Assembly (NCBI GenBank): GCA_035652435.1
Contig: DASRDU010000162.1
Coordinates: 8,033 to 72,032 of the forward strand
Direction of reading: 5' to 3'
Length of the DNA stretch: 64,000 nt
Source of the DNA: DASRDU01 sp035652435
Lineage (GTDB): Bacteria; Acidobacteriota; Blastocatellia; RBC074
Position 1 is the first letter of the stretch. Each line of letters starts with the position of its first letter. The notes under the pieces are model-generated. The model did no database searches, was not told the origin of the DNA, and saw only the letters and a program-made list of their open reading frames with translations. This document shows, piece after piece, positions 1-8,176 of this stretch. Made by a program: the position numbers and the translations under genes.

Positions 1-323
1 GCGGCCTTGTTGCGCCGCCACGTCGTCAGGTGGCGGTCAAGGCAGTTGTAAGCGACGTTCGTTTTGCCGCCGACGAACCACCGGGCGTGCGGCAGATTCC
101 ATTCCAGCACCCGGTCCCATTTTTTGAACCAGTGTAACTTTTCAGCCTGCTTCGCCCAGAAGGCTTCGGGGTCGGCTTCGGCTTCGGCATAAAGCCGCTC
201 GTACTCTTCCATCCCCTTGACGTGAGCCTGCGCCGTGAATCCGGCGGGCGGCGGGAAAAGGCGCGATTCATTCAGGACGGATTCAATCGTGGTTGCCTTG
301 GTATCAGGAGTATTGGATGACAT
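1..323 (-). CDS. acs: Acetyl-CoA synthetase, N-terminal fragment
   Basis: Only the first 107 codons lie in the window; the gene runs off the left edge. The enzyme activates acetate to acetyl-CoA through acetyl-AMP. The visible part matches the Acs N-terminal cap: an early 'FPPPAGFTAQAHVKGMEEYE' stretch, then 'FKKWDRVLEWN' and 'WFVGGKTNVAYNCLDRHL', which is close to the family signature. ATG at 323. It is the third gene of a minus-strand set with the DUF485 protein and ActP, the classic acetate uptake and activation pairing. The 113 bases before it contain a dispersed repeat copy. Confidence 0.9.
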   Translation of the reverse strand, partial: MSSNTPDTKATTIESVLNESRLFPPPAGFTAQAHVKGMEEYERLYAEAEADPEAFWAKQAEKLHWFKKWDRVLEWNLPHARWFVGGKTNVAYNCLDRHLTTWRRNKA

Positions 324-370
324 TTTCAGATGACCTTTCTCGAAATCAGAATGGAACGCGGACGGCTGAC

Positions 371-393
371 GGATCAGCGCGGATCAGATCGGC
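371..393. repeat. Dispersed GGATCAG repeat, copy 1
   Basis: A 23-base stretch between acs and actP that matches 3157-3179 at 21 of 23 positions. The surrounding bases up to about 420 also resemble the second copy loosely (ATCCG-rich). It is probably a degenerate copy of an intergenic repeat family. Confidence 0.55.
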
Positions 394-436
394 CTTCATC
401 CGCCGCACCCGCCAGATCCGTATTCCAATTTACCCA

Positions 437-1999
437 TCAATGAGAGACAGCTTTTTCAGCGCCCAGCCCGGTATTGGCCCGGACGTTCAGCTCAGTAAAC
501 TTCGCTTCCGCCTCCGGCTCGCGGCCCAGCATCGTGCCCGCGAACGCCCCCAGGAATCCGAGCGGGATGCTGATGATCCCGGGATTTTCGAGCGGGAAGA
601 TCGGACTCGTTTTCATGATGCTCGGGCTCAGCAGAATCAGAATCAGCGACGAGAGCAATCCGGTCGCGAGCCCCGTCACCGCGCCCTTTGTATTGAACCT
701 GCGCCAGAACAGCGACAGCACAATGACCGGCAGATTCGCCGATGCCGCGACTGCGAACGCCAGCGCCACCAGAAACGCCACGTTCGCATTCGGCCCGAGC
801 AGGATCGCGATCAGAATCGAGACTGCGCCGACGACGAACGCGGTGACGCGGGCTACGCGGACTTCCTCGCCCGGCGCCCGCTCCCTGCCGTGGTGCAGCA
901 CGTTCGTCCAGAAGTCGTGCGCGAAGGATGTTGATGCGGAAATCGTCAGCCCGGCAACGACCGCCAGAATCGTCGCGAACGCAATCGCCGAGATGAACGC
1001 AAAGAACACGTTGCCCGCCAGGGCCTGAGCCAGCAGCGGCGCGCTCATATTCGTGCCGCCGTTTTTCGCAATGAAGTCCCGCCCGACAATCGTCGCCGCG
1101 CCGAAGCCCAGGAACGTCGTCAGAATATAAAAGCTGCCGATGATCGCCATCGCCCAGACGACGCTGACGCGCGCCGTCTTCGCGTCCGGCACGGTGTAAA
1201 AGCGCGTCAGGATGTGCGGCAGCCCCGCCGTGCCGAAGATCAACGCCATCCCGAGCGAGATCAGATCGAGCGCGCCGTATGGCGGCTTGTAACGCAACCC
1301 CGGTTGCAGGAAATTCTGCGTGACCAGATTCCCTTTGGCGTCGTGATAGCTCACTTGGGTGATGGCGTTGAAGAAATCGCCGAAGCTGAACCCGAAATGC
1401 GCCAGCACCAGCACGCTCAGCAGAATCGTGCCACTCATCAGCAGAATCGCCTTGACGATCTGCACCCATGTCGTCGCCAGCATCCCGCCGAACACGACGT
1501 AGACGATCATCAGCACCCCGACGCCCGTCACCGCGGCCTGAAAGCTGATGCCCGAATCCTTGAGTAACAGCGAGACCAGCGCGCCCGCGCCGACCATCTG
1601 CGCGATCATATAAAACGTGCTGACGGTGAGCGTGCTGAGCGCGCCCATCGCGCGCACGGGGCGCGGGCGGAGCCGGTAAGCCAGCACGTCGGCCATCGTG
1701 TATTTGCCCGCGTTGCGCAGCGGCTCGGCGACGACGAGCAGCACGGTCAGGTAAGCCACCAGCCACCCGACCGAGTACATGAACCCGTCGTAGCCCTGAA
1801 ACGCGATGATCCCCGCGATGCCCAGGAATGACGCGGCGCTCATGTAATCGCCCGCGACTGCGATCCCGTTCTGCCACGCCGTCAGCGAACGCCCGGCGGC
1901 AAAGTACGCGCTCGAACCGGCCGACCTCCGCGCCGCCCAGTAAGTGATCCCCAGCGTGATCAGGATGAAAACCAGAAACATCAACAGTGCGACTGACAT
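437..1999 (-). CDS. actP: Cation/acetate symporter ActP (SSS family)
   Basis: Sodium:solute symporter family protein of 520 residues, close to the 520-550 usual for ActP; it imports acetate and similar monocarboxylates with a cation. The protein is hydrophobic throughout with about 13 predicted membrane segments. The conserved SSS region 'AGRSLTAWQNGIAVAGDYMS' lies near residues 35-54. The ATG at 1999 is only three bases after the stop of the DUF485 gene, and acs follows, so the three form an acetate utilisation operon. Codon usage looks like the neighbours and nothing is broken. Confidence 0.92.
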   Translation of the reverse strand: MSVALLMFLVFILITLGITYWAARRSAGSSAYFAAGRSLTAWQNGIAVAGDYMSAASFLGIAGIIAFQGYDGFMYSVGWLVAYLTVLLVVAEPLRNAGKYTMADVLAYRLRPRPVRAMGALSTLTVSTFYMIAQMVGAGALVSLLLKDSGISFQAAVTGVGVLMIVYVVFGGMLATTWVQIVKAILLMSGTILLSVLVLAHFGFSFGDFFNAITQVSYHDAKGNLVTQNFLQPGLRYKPPYGALDLISLGMALIFGTAGLPHILTRFYTVPDAKTARVSVVWAMAIIGSFYILTTFLGFGAATIVGRDFIAKNGGTNMSAPLLAQALAGNVFFAFISAIAFATILAVVAGLTISASTSFAHDFWTNVLHHGRERAPGEEVRVARVTAFVVGAVSILIAILLGPNANVAFLVALAFAVAASANLPVIVLSLFWRRFNTKGAVTGLATGLLSSLILILLSPSIMKTSPIFPLENPGIISIPLGFLGAFAGTMLGREPEAEAKFTELNVRANTGLGAEKAVSH

Positions 2000-2002
2000 T
2001 GA

Positions 2003-2443
2003 TTACCGGCCCCCTTTCGTCACCCTGCTGATAATCCGGCGGGCCATCTCATCAAACCGCCCCGCCGCCCGCACGTAAAGCGCCGCGATGACCCAGGCCA
2101 TGAAAAACTGGGAGAGCGCGAACAGGTAAGCCAGATTGATGACTCCGAAAACTTTCCGATCCATCAGCTGCGGCGCGTAACCGACCAGCACCGGCAAAGC
2201 AAAATAGTAAGTGATAAAGAAGACAGTTGCCGGCACGATGAATTTCCTTTTCTCCGCCACCAGCCTTTTGAATTCGTCCGTCGCGGCCACGCGCTCCCAG
2301 TCGGCAACGTCCACATCCTCGTCAGCCGTCAGTTCGTGCGCGGGCTTCTGCCGGTCGCGCCCGAGCGGGGCGACATCCGTTTCGGCGCCCACTACCGGGG
2401 TCAGATCTCCGGCTTCAAATTCACTCTTTTCTCCCTGTGCCAT
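2003..2443 (-). CDS. DUF485 small membrane protein (YjcH-like, ActP partner)
   Basis: A 146-residue protein with a charged N-terminal half and two hydrophobic segments in the C-terminal half ('FIVPATVFFITYYFALPVLV' and a second about 30 residues on), as in DUF485/YjcH proteins encoded just before actP. I place the start at ATG 2443, because AGGAGAAGG precedes it at good spacing. A longer reading to 2545 would add 34 residues with no similarity to the family. First gene of the acetate operon; its biochemical role is unknown. Confidence 0.82.
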   Translation of the reverse strand: MAQGEKSEFEAGDLTPVVGAETDVAPLGRDRQKPAHELTADEDVDVADWERVAATDEFKRLVAEKRKFIVPATVFFITYYFALPVLVGYAPQLMDRKVFGVINLAYLFALSQFFMAWVIAALYVRAAGRFDEMARRIISRVTKGGR

Positions 2444-2622
2444 CAGCCTTCTCCTCGCTTTTGCCGGCAGGCCGGAATCGCTTGACGCTTCTTCCCGAAG
2501 AGGAACGATGAACAAACCCCTCGCAGATACAGCACGAACTTTCATCGGCGGTCTTTCCCGGATTTCCTGTTACGTCTGAAAACGAATTGAGGGGGTGAAA
2601 ACTTCCAGCTTTGCGAGCCGGC

Positions 2623-2652
2623 ATTATAGGGTAACTCCCCCGTCCACACCAA
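2623..2652 (-). promoter_or_regulatory. Candidate promoter of the acetate operon
   Basis: Read on the minus strand, TTGGTG (2652-2647) and a perfect TATAAT (2628-2623) are separated by 18 bases, about 180 bases before the DUF485 start. The -35 match is weak (3 of 6). Confidence 0.4.
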
Positions 2653-2671
2653 AGCGCGGCCAGAGTCTCGG

Positions 2672-2707
2672 TTGTCGCTTGCGACAAGGTGTCACGATGA
2701 GTAGGAT
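2672..2707 (+). promoter_or_regulatory. Candidate promoter with overlapping palindrome before the PCD gene
   Basis: TTGCGA (2679-2684), 17 bases, TAGGAT (2702-2707), then the gene at 2753. The -35 lies inside a perfect inverted repeat, TTGTCGC-TT-GCGACAA (2672-2687), which has the size and position of an operator. No binding protein can be named. Confidence 0.4.
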
Positions 2708-2752
2708 ACCGCGCACAGCACGATTGCCAACAACCGAAGAGGAGACGAAAGA

Positions 2753-3127
2753 ATGCCGACAGCGACGAAAAAAGCTTCAGCGAGACCGGCGAAAAAAGGG
2801 TCGAAACTGGCGAAGAAGACCTGCGTCCCGTGCCGCGGCGGAGTCCCGGCGCTCAAGGGGAAGGAGATCACAAAGCTGCTCAAACAGCTCGACGGCTGGA
2901 ACGTGGTTGACGAGCATCACCTGGAGAAGACTTACAACTTCCCGGATTTCGCCGAGGCGCTCGATTTCACCAATCAGGTGGGCGAGCTGGCGGAAGAGGA
3001 GGATCACCACCCGGACATTTACCTGGCGTGGGGCAAAGTCGGGATCACGATCTGGACTCATAAGGTCGGCGGGCTGACGGAGAGCGATTTCATTCTGGCG
3101 GCGAAGATTGATGAATTGCCCGGATAG
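2753..3127 (+). CDS. phhB: 4a-hydroxytetrahydrobiopterin dehydratase (pterin-4a-carbinolamine dehydratase)
   Basis: Dehydrates 4a-hydroxytetrahydrobiopterin, the product of aromatic amino acid hydroxylases, to recycle the pterin cofactor. The signature 'DHHPDIYLAWGKVGITIWTH' starts at residue 84 (His85, His86), followed by the conserved '(S)D' segment 'GGLTESDF'. The protein has 124 residues against about 100 in the family. The extra part is a lysine- and alanine-rich N-terminal tail (residues 1-22) with two cysteines just after it (CVPC). RBS GAGGAG precedes ATG 2753. No hydroxylase gene is visible nearby. Confidence 0.9.
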   Translation: MPTATKKASARPAKKGSKLAKKTCVPCRGGVPALKGKEITKLLKQLDGWNVVDEHHLEKTYNFPDFAEALDFTNQVGELAEEEDHHPDIYLAWGKVGITIWTHKVGGLTESDFILAAKIDELPG

Positions 3128-3136
3128 AATTGAACA

Positions 3137-3207
3137 CGGACGGGCGCGGATAAAGCGGATCAGTGCGGATCAGATCAGCGTCAATCCGTAATATCCGCGC
3201 CCGTCCG
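3137..3207. repeat. 71-base hairpin-bounded dispersed repeat, copy 2
   Basis: A perfect 16-base inverted repeat (CGGACGGGCGCGGATA at 3137-3152 and its complement at 3192-3207) encloses 39 bases that include the GGATCAG repeat shared with 371-393. It sits between two convergent genes, ending 5 bases from the protease stop, so it could act as a two-way terminator. The shared core at a second site points to a dispersed REP/MITE-like repeat. Confidence 0.7.
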
Positions 3208-3211
3208 CTGT

Positions 3212-4423
3212 CTATTTTGTCTTTGTAAATCTCACTGACCGCACATTCCCGCTCTGGTCGAGCATCGCCAGAATCAGCAGCATCTGTTTGTCTTCGCGCT
3301 TCTCTCTCATCTCCAGCGCCTGTTTGCCGTCCACGGTCTTCTTCTTGAACTTCTCGCCGAAGGTCCGCTTCAGGTCTTCGACCGACCAGTCAACCAGCAG
3401 TTCGACGCTGTCGAGAATGCGGTCGGATTTGCGCAGGCTGAACCGGAGGCCGCTGTAAAAACTCAGGTAGGGAATTCGGTATTCGGTCTCGGTGAGGGTT
3501 TCATGGTCTTTGATCAAGGCGGCGGTGCGCGTCAGTTCGGCGATCTCGCGCGCCCCGGACTGCCCCAGGCCGTCAACCAGCCGGTTGAAAAAAGCCAGAG
3601 CCTCATCCGGCCGGAGAAACATCGGCTCCTGCGGCGAACGCCCCAGGCCGCCGCTGACGGCGTTGCTCAACCGCCCCTGAGGGACAACCGTTTCCGCGCC
3701 GCGCGGGCTGGCCGCAGCCGGCGCCTTATTGCCCGCGACTTCGGTTGATGAGTGAAGCTGCGGAAGCTTTGCCACTGCGGTCGTCACCTGATCGCTGATC
3801 ATCCCGCGCACGTAGTTGATCGGCACGGCGAAGTTGATGTTCTGCCCCGCCTGCAAAACCGAAGTCGTGATCCCGATGACCATCCCCTGATCGTCAAAGA
3901 GCGCGCCGCCGCTGCTGCCTTTGCTGATCGGCGCGGTGATCTGGAAGACGCGGTGCGTTTCGAGCCGCCGCATGCCGCTGATCACGCCGGTCGAAAGTGA
4001 ATTGGTCAGCCCTTCCGGGTTGCCAATCGCGACCACCGACTCGCCCTGCTGCACGTAATCGGAATCGCCCAGCGCCACGACCGGCAGTTTGAAGCCTTTG
4101 ATTTTGATAATCGCGATGTCTTTCAGTTCATCGAAATCAACCACGTCCACGGTCTTGTACACGTCACCGTTCGGCAGCTTCACCCGCAGGGCATCCGCGC
4201 CCTGAATGACGTGCAGGTTCGTCACGATTGCGCCGCCGGGCGTGACGATAAAGCCGCTGCCCTGCCCGATCTCGTTGTCGCTTTCGTCCAGCTGCTCGAT
4301 GACGACGACGGCCTGCGCCTGCGCCTTCGCGATCTCAGCCGGAGATTTGGGAACAGTCGTCTGCGCAAAGGCTGATGCCGGGATGAGCAGGGTAATAAGC
4401 AGGCAGTAGATCAGTTTTCTCAT
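3212..4423 (-). CDS. Secreted trypsin-like serine protease (HtrA/S1C-like, no PDZ)
   Basis: 403 residues. A signal peptide (residues 1-20, ending ASAFA-Q) is followed by a trypsin-like fold with the full triad: His71 in 'TNLHV', Asp102 in 'KDIAIIK' and Ser171 in 'GSSGG'. After about residue 210 there is no recognisable PDZ domain. Instead there is a roughly 170-residue C-terminal region of unknown fold that contains several charged strands. Likely acts in the periplasm on misfolded or specific proteins. Its 3' end faces the PCD gene across the 3137-3207 hairpin. Confidence 0.85.
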   Translation of the reverse strand: MRKLIYCLLITLLIPASAFAQTTVPKSPAEIAKAQAQAVVVIEQLDESDNEIGQGSGFIVTPGGAIVTNLHVIQGADALRVKLPNGDVYKTVDVVDFDELKDIAIIKIKGFKLPVVALGDSDYVQQGESVVAIGNPEGLTNSLSTGVISGMRRLETHRVFQITAPISKGSSGGALFDDQGMVIGITTSVLQAGQNINFAVPINYVRGMISDQVTTAVAKLPQLHSSTEVAGNKAPAAASPRGAETVVPQGRLSNAVSGGLGRSPQEPMFLRPDEALAFFNRLVDGLGQSGAREIAELTRTAALIKDHETLTETEYRIPYLSFYSGLRFSLRKSDRILDSVELLVDWSVEDLKRTFGEKFKKKTVDGKQALEMREKREDKQMLLILAMLDQSGNVRSVRFTKTK

Positions 4424-4818
4424 CGAATCCGGATTAAATGTCAGAAATGATAATCAGGTTATGACGGGGCGCCAGTACGGCTGTTTGTGCTAACGCGGGG
4501 GATGGATTTAAGTTCCATCTTAAGTGAGCGCTGCTCGTCGGGCAAGGCATCGGGCTTCTATCACGGCACCAGGATTTAATGTGTGGCTGACCCGGGCCTG
4601 TGTCTGTGTCAGGTCACGTAGCCCTGAACCCGGAAGCTCAGGCACTCTGGGTCCGGTGATTTCATCTGAAATTACTGGCCGCCGCCGGTCGGATTATTCT
4701 CTGCAAAAGCCCTGATGACAACCGTTCTGCCAGTGTTCCCACTGACCCGCCGTCCCCTGCGTTTGCTGTCCCTGATTTCAAGGGGCGGCTGATTGAATGT
4801 CTGTTACCGGAGGCGCTC
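4424..4818. other. Intergenic stretch, no gene seen
   Basis: 395 bases between divergent genes. One short open frame (63 codons, 4524-4715) has low-complexity arginine/serine composition and no RBS, so I do not call it. The stretch presumably holds the promoters for both flanking secreted proteins. The only clear signal is GGAGG at 4809-4813, before ATG 4819. Confidence 0.5.
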
Positions 4819-6630
4819 ATGACCCGTACACTTTTTTCCACTGTCGCCGCGCTGATTCTGCTCTCACTAACAATTACCGCTCAAACGCCCGGCGCGCCGG
4901 ATTCGGGCACAAGTCAGGAGAAACAAAAAGCGAGGAAAGAACTGGAGCAGAAAGCAGCGGCGCTGCTCGATGAAGTTCTCACCGACGCGCAGGCGCTCAG
5001 GCTGCCTGAGAACCGGCTGCGCGTTCAGGCCATCGCGGCCAGCCTGCTCTGGAAGCGCGATGAACAGCGCGCCCGCGCGCTGTTCGGCGAGGTGAAACAG
5101 ACCCTCATCACTCTGCTGAATGCGCCGGATGATGAGCAGACTCTGCGGCCCGATTCATTATGGCTGATCATCCAGAAACGGCAGGAGATGCTGCACCTGA
5201 TCGCACAACTTGATGCACCACTCGCCCTCGAATTCCTGCGCGCCACACGCCCGCCAATCGGATTCAACGGCTACCAGCCGGAACACGACGCCCAGCTTGA
5301 GCTGATGGTCGCGGCGAACGCCGCCGCCAGAGACCCGCAGCAGGCATTACTCCTCGCGGAAGAGAATCTGGCGAAAGGGAAACTACCCGACGGCGTCATG
5401 AATGTTCTATACCAGCTTCAGGCGTCTGATCGCGCAGCCGCCGCAAAGCTCGCCTCCGACATCGTCAGCCGACTGCGTTCGACCAGCCTGGTATCGGGTT
5501 ACGAATATTACAACGCGGCGCGCTCCCTGATTCAGCTGGCGGCCCCGAACGGCGGCAACGAGGAGCAGCAGGCGCAACCCGACAGCCGGAAACAATCACC
5601 GCTGATCGCCGAATCGGTGGTACGTGAACTGATCGAGCAGATGATCAACAACGCCTCGGAAGCCCTCGCAAATCCGCGCGACCCCGGCCGTCTTGAGATC
5701 GCCCGCTCGATGCTCAATGAGCTGACCTCTTCGCTCGCGCCGCTCGTGGAAAAATACGCGCCCACCCGCGTGCCAGCGCTCCGCCGCAACACGACTGAAT
5801 CCGAACAGACTCTCAACCCTGCCGACAAGGCTTGGCGCGATTTCAACAAATTTGCGGAGAAGGCTTCGATTGAAGCACTGCTCGAAGGCGCGCCGAATGC
5901 CGCGCCGGAGATGCGCAATGCCTGGTATCAGGGTGCCGCGAACAAGGCCATCGAGCAGGGCCAGGCCGAGCGCGCCCGCCAGATCATCACCGAACACATC
6001 ACCGACCCCGGCCAGCGCCGTCAGATGCTCACTCAGCTCGATCACCAGATGCTCTGGCGCCTCCAGAGCGAAGGCAAGCTGGACGAGGCGCGCCAGGCAC
6101 TCTTGCGCCTGCGCACCGCCGAAGAGCGCGCGTCAATCCTGACAACGCTGGCCCTCAGAGTCGGCGGCGGCAACCGGAAACTCGCCCTGCAATACCTCGA
6201 CGAAGCCTGGGAAATGATCGGCGGACAGGCGGAAAACAACCGACAGCTTGATGCTCAGCTCCGGGTGGTGGGCGCTTACCAGCAGCTCTCTTCGGCGCGC
6301 GGCTTCGAGATCCTCGACCCGATGGTGGACCAGTTCAATGAACTGTACGCCGCGGCGGCAGTGCTTTCCGCCTTTGAGAATCACGGGACGTTCCGCGACA
6401 GGGAATGGGTTATGGCCAGCGGCAGTGTGACTTCCAATATGCTCCAGAACTTCACCCAGACTCTGGCCGGACTGGCGCGCGCCGATTTTGATCGCGCCAA
6501 AGCCATTACCGGCCGGTTCTCGCGCCCGGACGTTCGGACTCACGTCCGCCTCTCCCTCATCCAGACGATTCTGACCAGCCGTCCCGAAGACGGCTCTTAT
6601 CCTCGCTCAGGGCCACGCAGCGCCTGGTAA
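4819..6630 (+). CDS. Secreted helical repeat protein of unknown function
   Basis: 603 residues with a signal peptide (about residues 1-21, ending TITA-Q). The rest is mainly amphipathic helix, rich in Ala, Glu, Gln, Arg and Leu, with recurring helix-turn-helix pairs such as 'RARALFGEVKQTL', 'ERARQIITEHI' and 'LDEARQALLRLRTAEERA'. This looks like TPR/SEL1-type solenoid repeats, but I cannot assign a named family. RBS GGAGG is 5 bases before ATG. It ends shortly before the RNA-repair genes with no overlap, so it probably belongs to a separate unit. Confidence 0.75.
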   Translation: MTRTLFSTVAALILLSLTITAQTPGAPDSGTSQEKQKARKELEQKAAALLDEVLTDAQALRLPENRLRVQAIAASLLWKRDEQRARALFGEVKQTLITLLNAPDDEQTLRPDSLWLIIQKRQEMLHLIAQLDAPLALEFLRATRPPIGFNGYQPEHDAQLELMVAANAAARDPQQALLLAEENLAKGKLPDGVMNVLYQLQASDRAAAAKLASDIVSRLRSTSLVSGYEYYNAARSLIQLAAPNGGNEEQQAQPDSRKQSPLIAESVVRELIEQMINNASEALANPRDPGRLEIARSMLNELTSSLAPLVEKYAPTRVPALRRNTTESEQTLNPADKAWRDFNKFAEKASIEALLEGAPNAAPEMRNAWYQGAANKAIEQGQAERARQIITEHITDPGQRRQMLTQLDHQMLWRLQSEGKLDEARQALLRLRTAEERASILTTLALRVGGGNRKLALQYLDEAWEMIGGQAENNRQLDAQLRVVGAYQQLSSARGFEILDPMVDQFNELYAAAAVLSAFENHGTFRDREWVMASGSVTSNMLQNFTQTLAGLARADFDRAKAITGRFSRPDVRTHVRLSLIQTILTSRPEDGSYPRSGPRSAW

Positions 6631-6663
6631 TTACGATCAGGCCGCATCTCAGGCGGGATTGGT

Positions 6664-6696
6664 TATAATGCCCCGCGATTTCGGGGGACCCCGAAA
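6664..6696 (+). promoter_or_regulatory. TATAAT box and leader hairpin before the RNA-repair genes
   Basis: A perfect -10 hexamer TATAAT (6664-6669) has no good -35 at 16-18 bases. Just downstream, TTTCGGGG-GA-CCCCGAAA (6679-6696) would form a tight hairpin at the start of the leader of the gene at 6733. There is no T-run after it, so it is not a simple terminator. Promoter assignment is tentative. I see no sigma-54 site here of the kind that controls rtcBA RNA repair in E. coli. Confidence 0.35.
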
Positions 6697-6732
6697 CAGC
6701 CAGGGCAAGAACGCAGATGAGGGTCTTCACGC

Positions 6733-7668
6733 TTGACCAGCAATCAACCTGACAATCTGAACCTGATCATTCCCGTCGGCACGCAGGTCGTGACTCGCGT
6801 CGAGGTCAAAGACTCGCGTGGCGAAGTCGTCTGCCCGCGCGGCGCAGTCGGTGTGATCGTCAAGGCTCCACTCGATGACACGCATTCTTACCGCGTGCTT
6901 TTTCCGAACGGGCTTGAAGCCGCGCTCGCACGCTCAGAGCTGACCGTCCGTAAAATGCATCAGCAGGGCGCGCTGGCCGAGACGGCGCCGCCGCTTGCGG
7001 AAGCCGGTTTATACGAGTACGTGATCTACCGATGCATCGTCGGGTCGCGTGCTTACGGTCTGGATCATTCGGCATCGGACACTGACCGTCGCGGCATTTA
7101 CCTGCCGCCCGCCGAAATGCACTGGTCACTGTTCGAGGTGCCGGGGCAGCTTGAAAACAAGGAGACCGAGGAATGTTACTGGGAACTGCGCAAGTTCCTG
7201 ATCCTCGCACTCAAGGCCAATCCGAACATCCTTGAGTGTCTGTACACGCCGCTCGTTGAGACGGCGACGCCGCTCGCGCAGGAGTTGCTGGCAATGCGTG
7301 ATGTTTTTTTATCAAAGCTGGTCTACCAGACTTACAACGGCTACGTCCTGTCGCAGTTCAAAAAGCTGGAGCAGGATTTGCGCAGCCGCGGCGAGATCAA
7401 ATGGAAGCACGCGATGCACCTGATTCGTTTGCTGCTCGCGGGCGTGACCGTGCTGAAAGAGGGTCACGTGCCCGTGCGGGTCGAAAGGCATCGCGACGCG
7501 CTGCTGGCGATCAGGCGCGGCGAATTGAAATGGGAAGAAGTCAACGAGTGGAGGCTGCGCCTGCACAAGGAATTTGACGAAGCGCTGGCGACAACGAGAC
7601 TGCCGGAACGCCCCGATTACGAAAAGGCGAACGCGTTCCTGATCAAAGCGCGGCGCTCAATGACATAA
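6733..7668 (+). CDS. Nucleotidyltransferase, Pol-beta superfamily (COG3541-like), first copy
   Basis: 311 residues. Residues about 10-75 form a small beta-rich module (KOW/SH3-like, 'PRGAVGVIVKAPLDDTHSYR'). The nucleotidyltransferase domain follows, with the glycine-serine motif at G104-S105 ('GSRAYGL') and metal-binding Asp116 and Asp118 ('SDTDRRG'). A helical C-terminal half follows. The start is TTG at 6733; no in-frame ATG gives the N-terminal module. It heads a plus-strand series with a second nucleotidyltransferase, Hen1 and Pnkp, which suggests it adds nucleotides to damaged RNA ends. The substrate is not known. Confidence 0.8.
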   Translation: MTSNQPDNLNLIIPVGTQVVTRVEVKDSRGEVVCPRGAVGVIVKAPLDDTHSYRVLFPNGLEAALARSELTVRKMHQQGALAETAPPLAEAGLYEYVIYRCIVGSRAYGLDHSASDTDRRGIYLPPAEMHWSLFEVPGQLENKETEECYWELRKFLILALKANPNILECLYTPLVETATPLAQELLAMRDVFLSKLVYQTYNGYVLSQFKKLEQDLRSRGEIKWKHAMHLIRLLLAGVTVLKEGHVPVRVERHRDALLAIRRGELKWEEVNEWRLRLHKEFDEALATTRLPERPDYEKANAFLIKARRSMT

Positions 7669-7696
7669 CCCCGGGTGCGCTCCCGGAGAGAAGCAA

Positions 7697-8176
7697 ATGA
7701 TGACTAATGAACGATTGAAAGCCGAAGTCGCGCGACAACCTTACCCGCTGCTGTTCGTCACGGTCAGCGGGGCGCATCTTTACGGCTTCCCTTCACCCGA
7801 TTCCGATTACGACCTGCGCGGCGTCCACGTCCTGCCGGCGCGCGAAGTCGTCGGGCTCGACCCGGGGCGGGAGACAATCGAAGTATCAGAAAAGCGCGAT
7901 GAGCTTGAACTCGATCTGGTCACGCATGACGCGAAGAAGCTCTTCGGCCTGCTCCTGAAAAAGAACGGCTACGTGCTGGAGCAGCTTTACTCGCCGCTCG
8001 TTCTGCACACCACGCCGGAACACGGCGAACTGAAAGAGATCGCGAAAGGCTCGATCACCCGGCATCACAGCCATCATTACTTCGGCTTTGCCGAAACCCA
8101 GTGGAAGCTCTTTGACAAGGAACGCCCGCTCACTGGCATTAAGTCAGCGATAGCGCAAATGGTGACAATGAGATAA
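7697..8176 (+). pseudogene. Second nucleotidyltransferase, truncated by an IS4-like element
   Basis: Same superfamily as the gene 28 bases upstream: Gly25 ('GAHLYGF') and Asp37/Asp39 ('SDYDLRG'). RBS GGAGAG before ATG 7697. Native sequence runs to about residue 144 ('DKERP'). The last 15 codons come from the left end of the inserted element at 8131. Relatives are longer, with a helical C-terminal part ('..KPxLYVYRVLLTGIHLM..' type) that is absent here and does not reappear after the element. The C-terminus has therefore been lost and not merely split off. The catalytic motifs survive, so residual function is possible but unlikely. Confidence 0.75.

Noticed and set aside
293..1028. Plus-strand open frames of 184-213 codons over actP and the acs start
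   Set aside because: They are antisense to clear actP and acs coding sequence, Arg-rich and without RBS or family features.
492..1877. 461-codon minus-strand frame inside actP
   Set aside because: Out-of-frame reading of actP in GC-rich DNA; composition is Arg/Gly/Asp-rich with no hydrophobic pattern.
4524..4715. 63-codon plus-strand frame
   Set aside because: No RBS, biased composition, no recognisable content.
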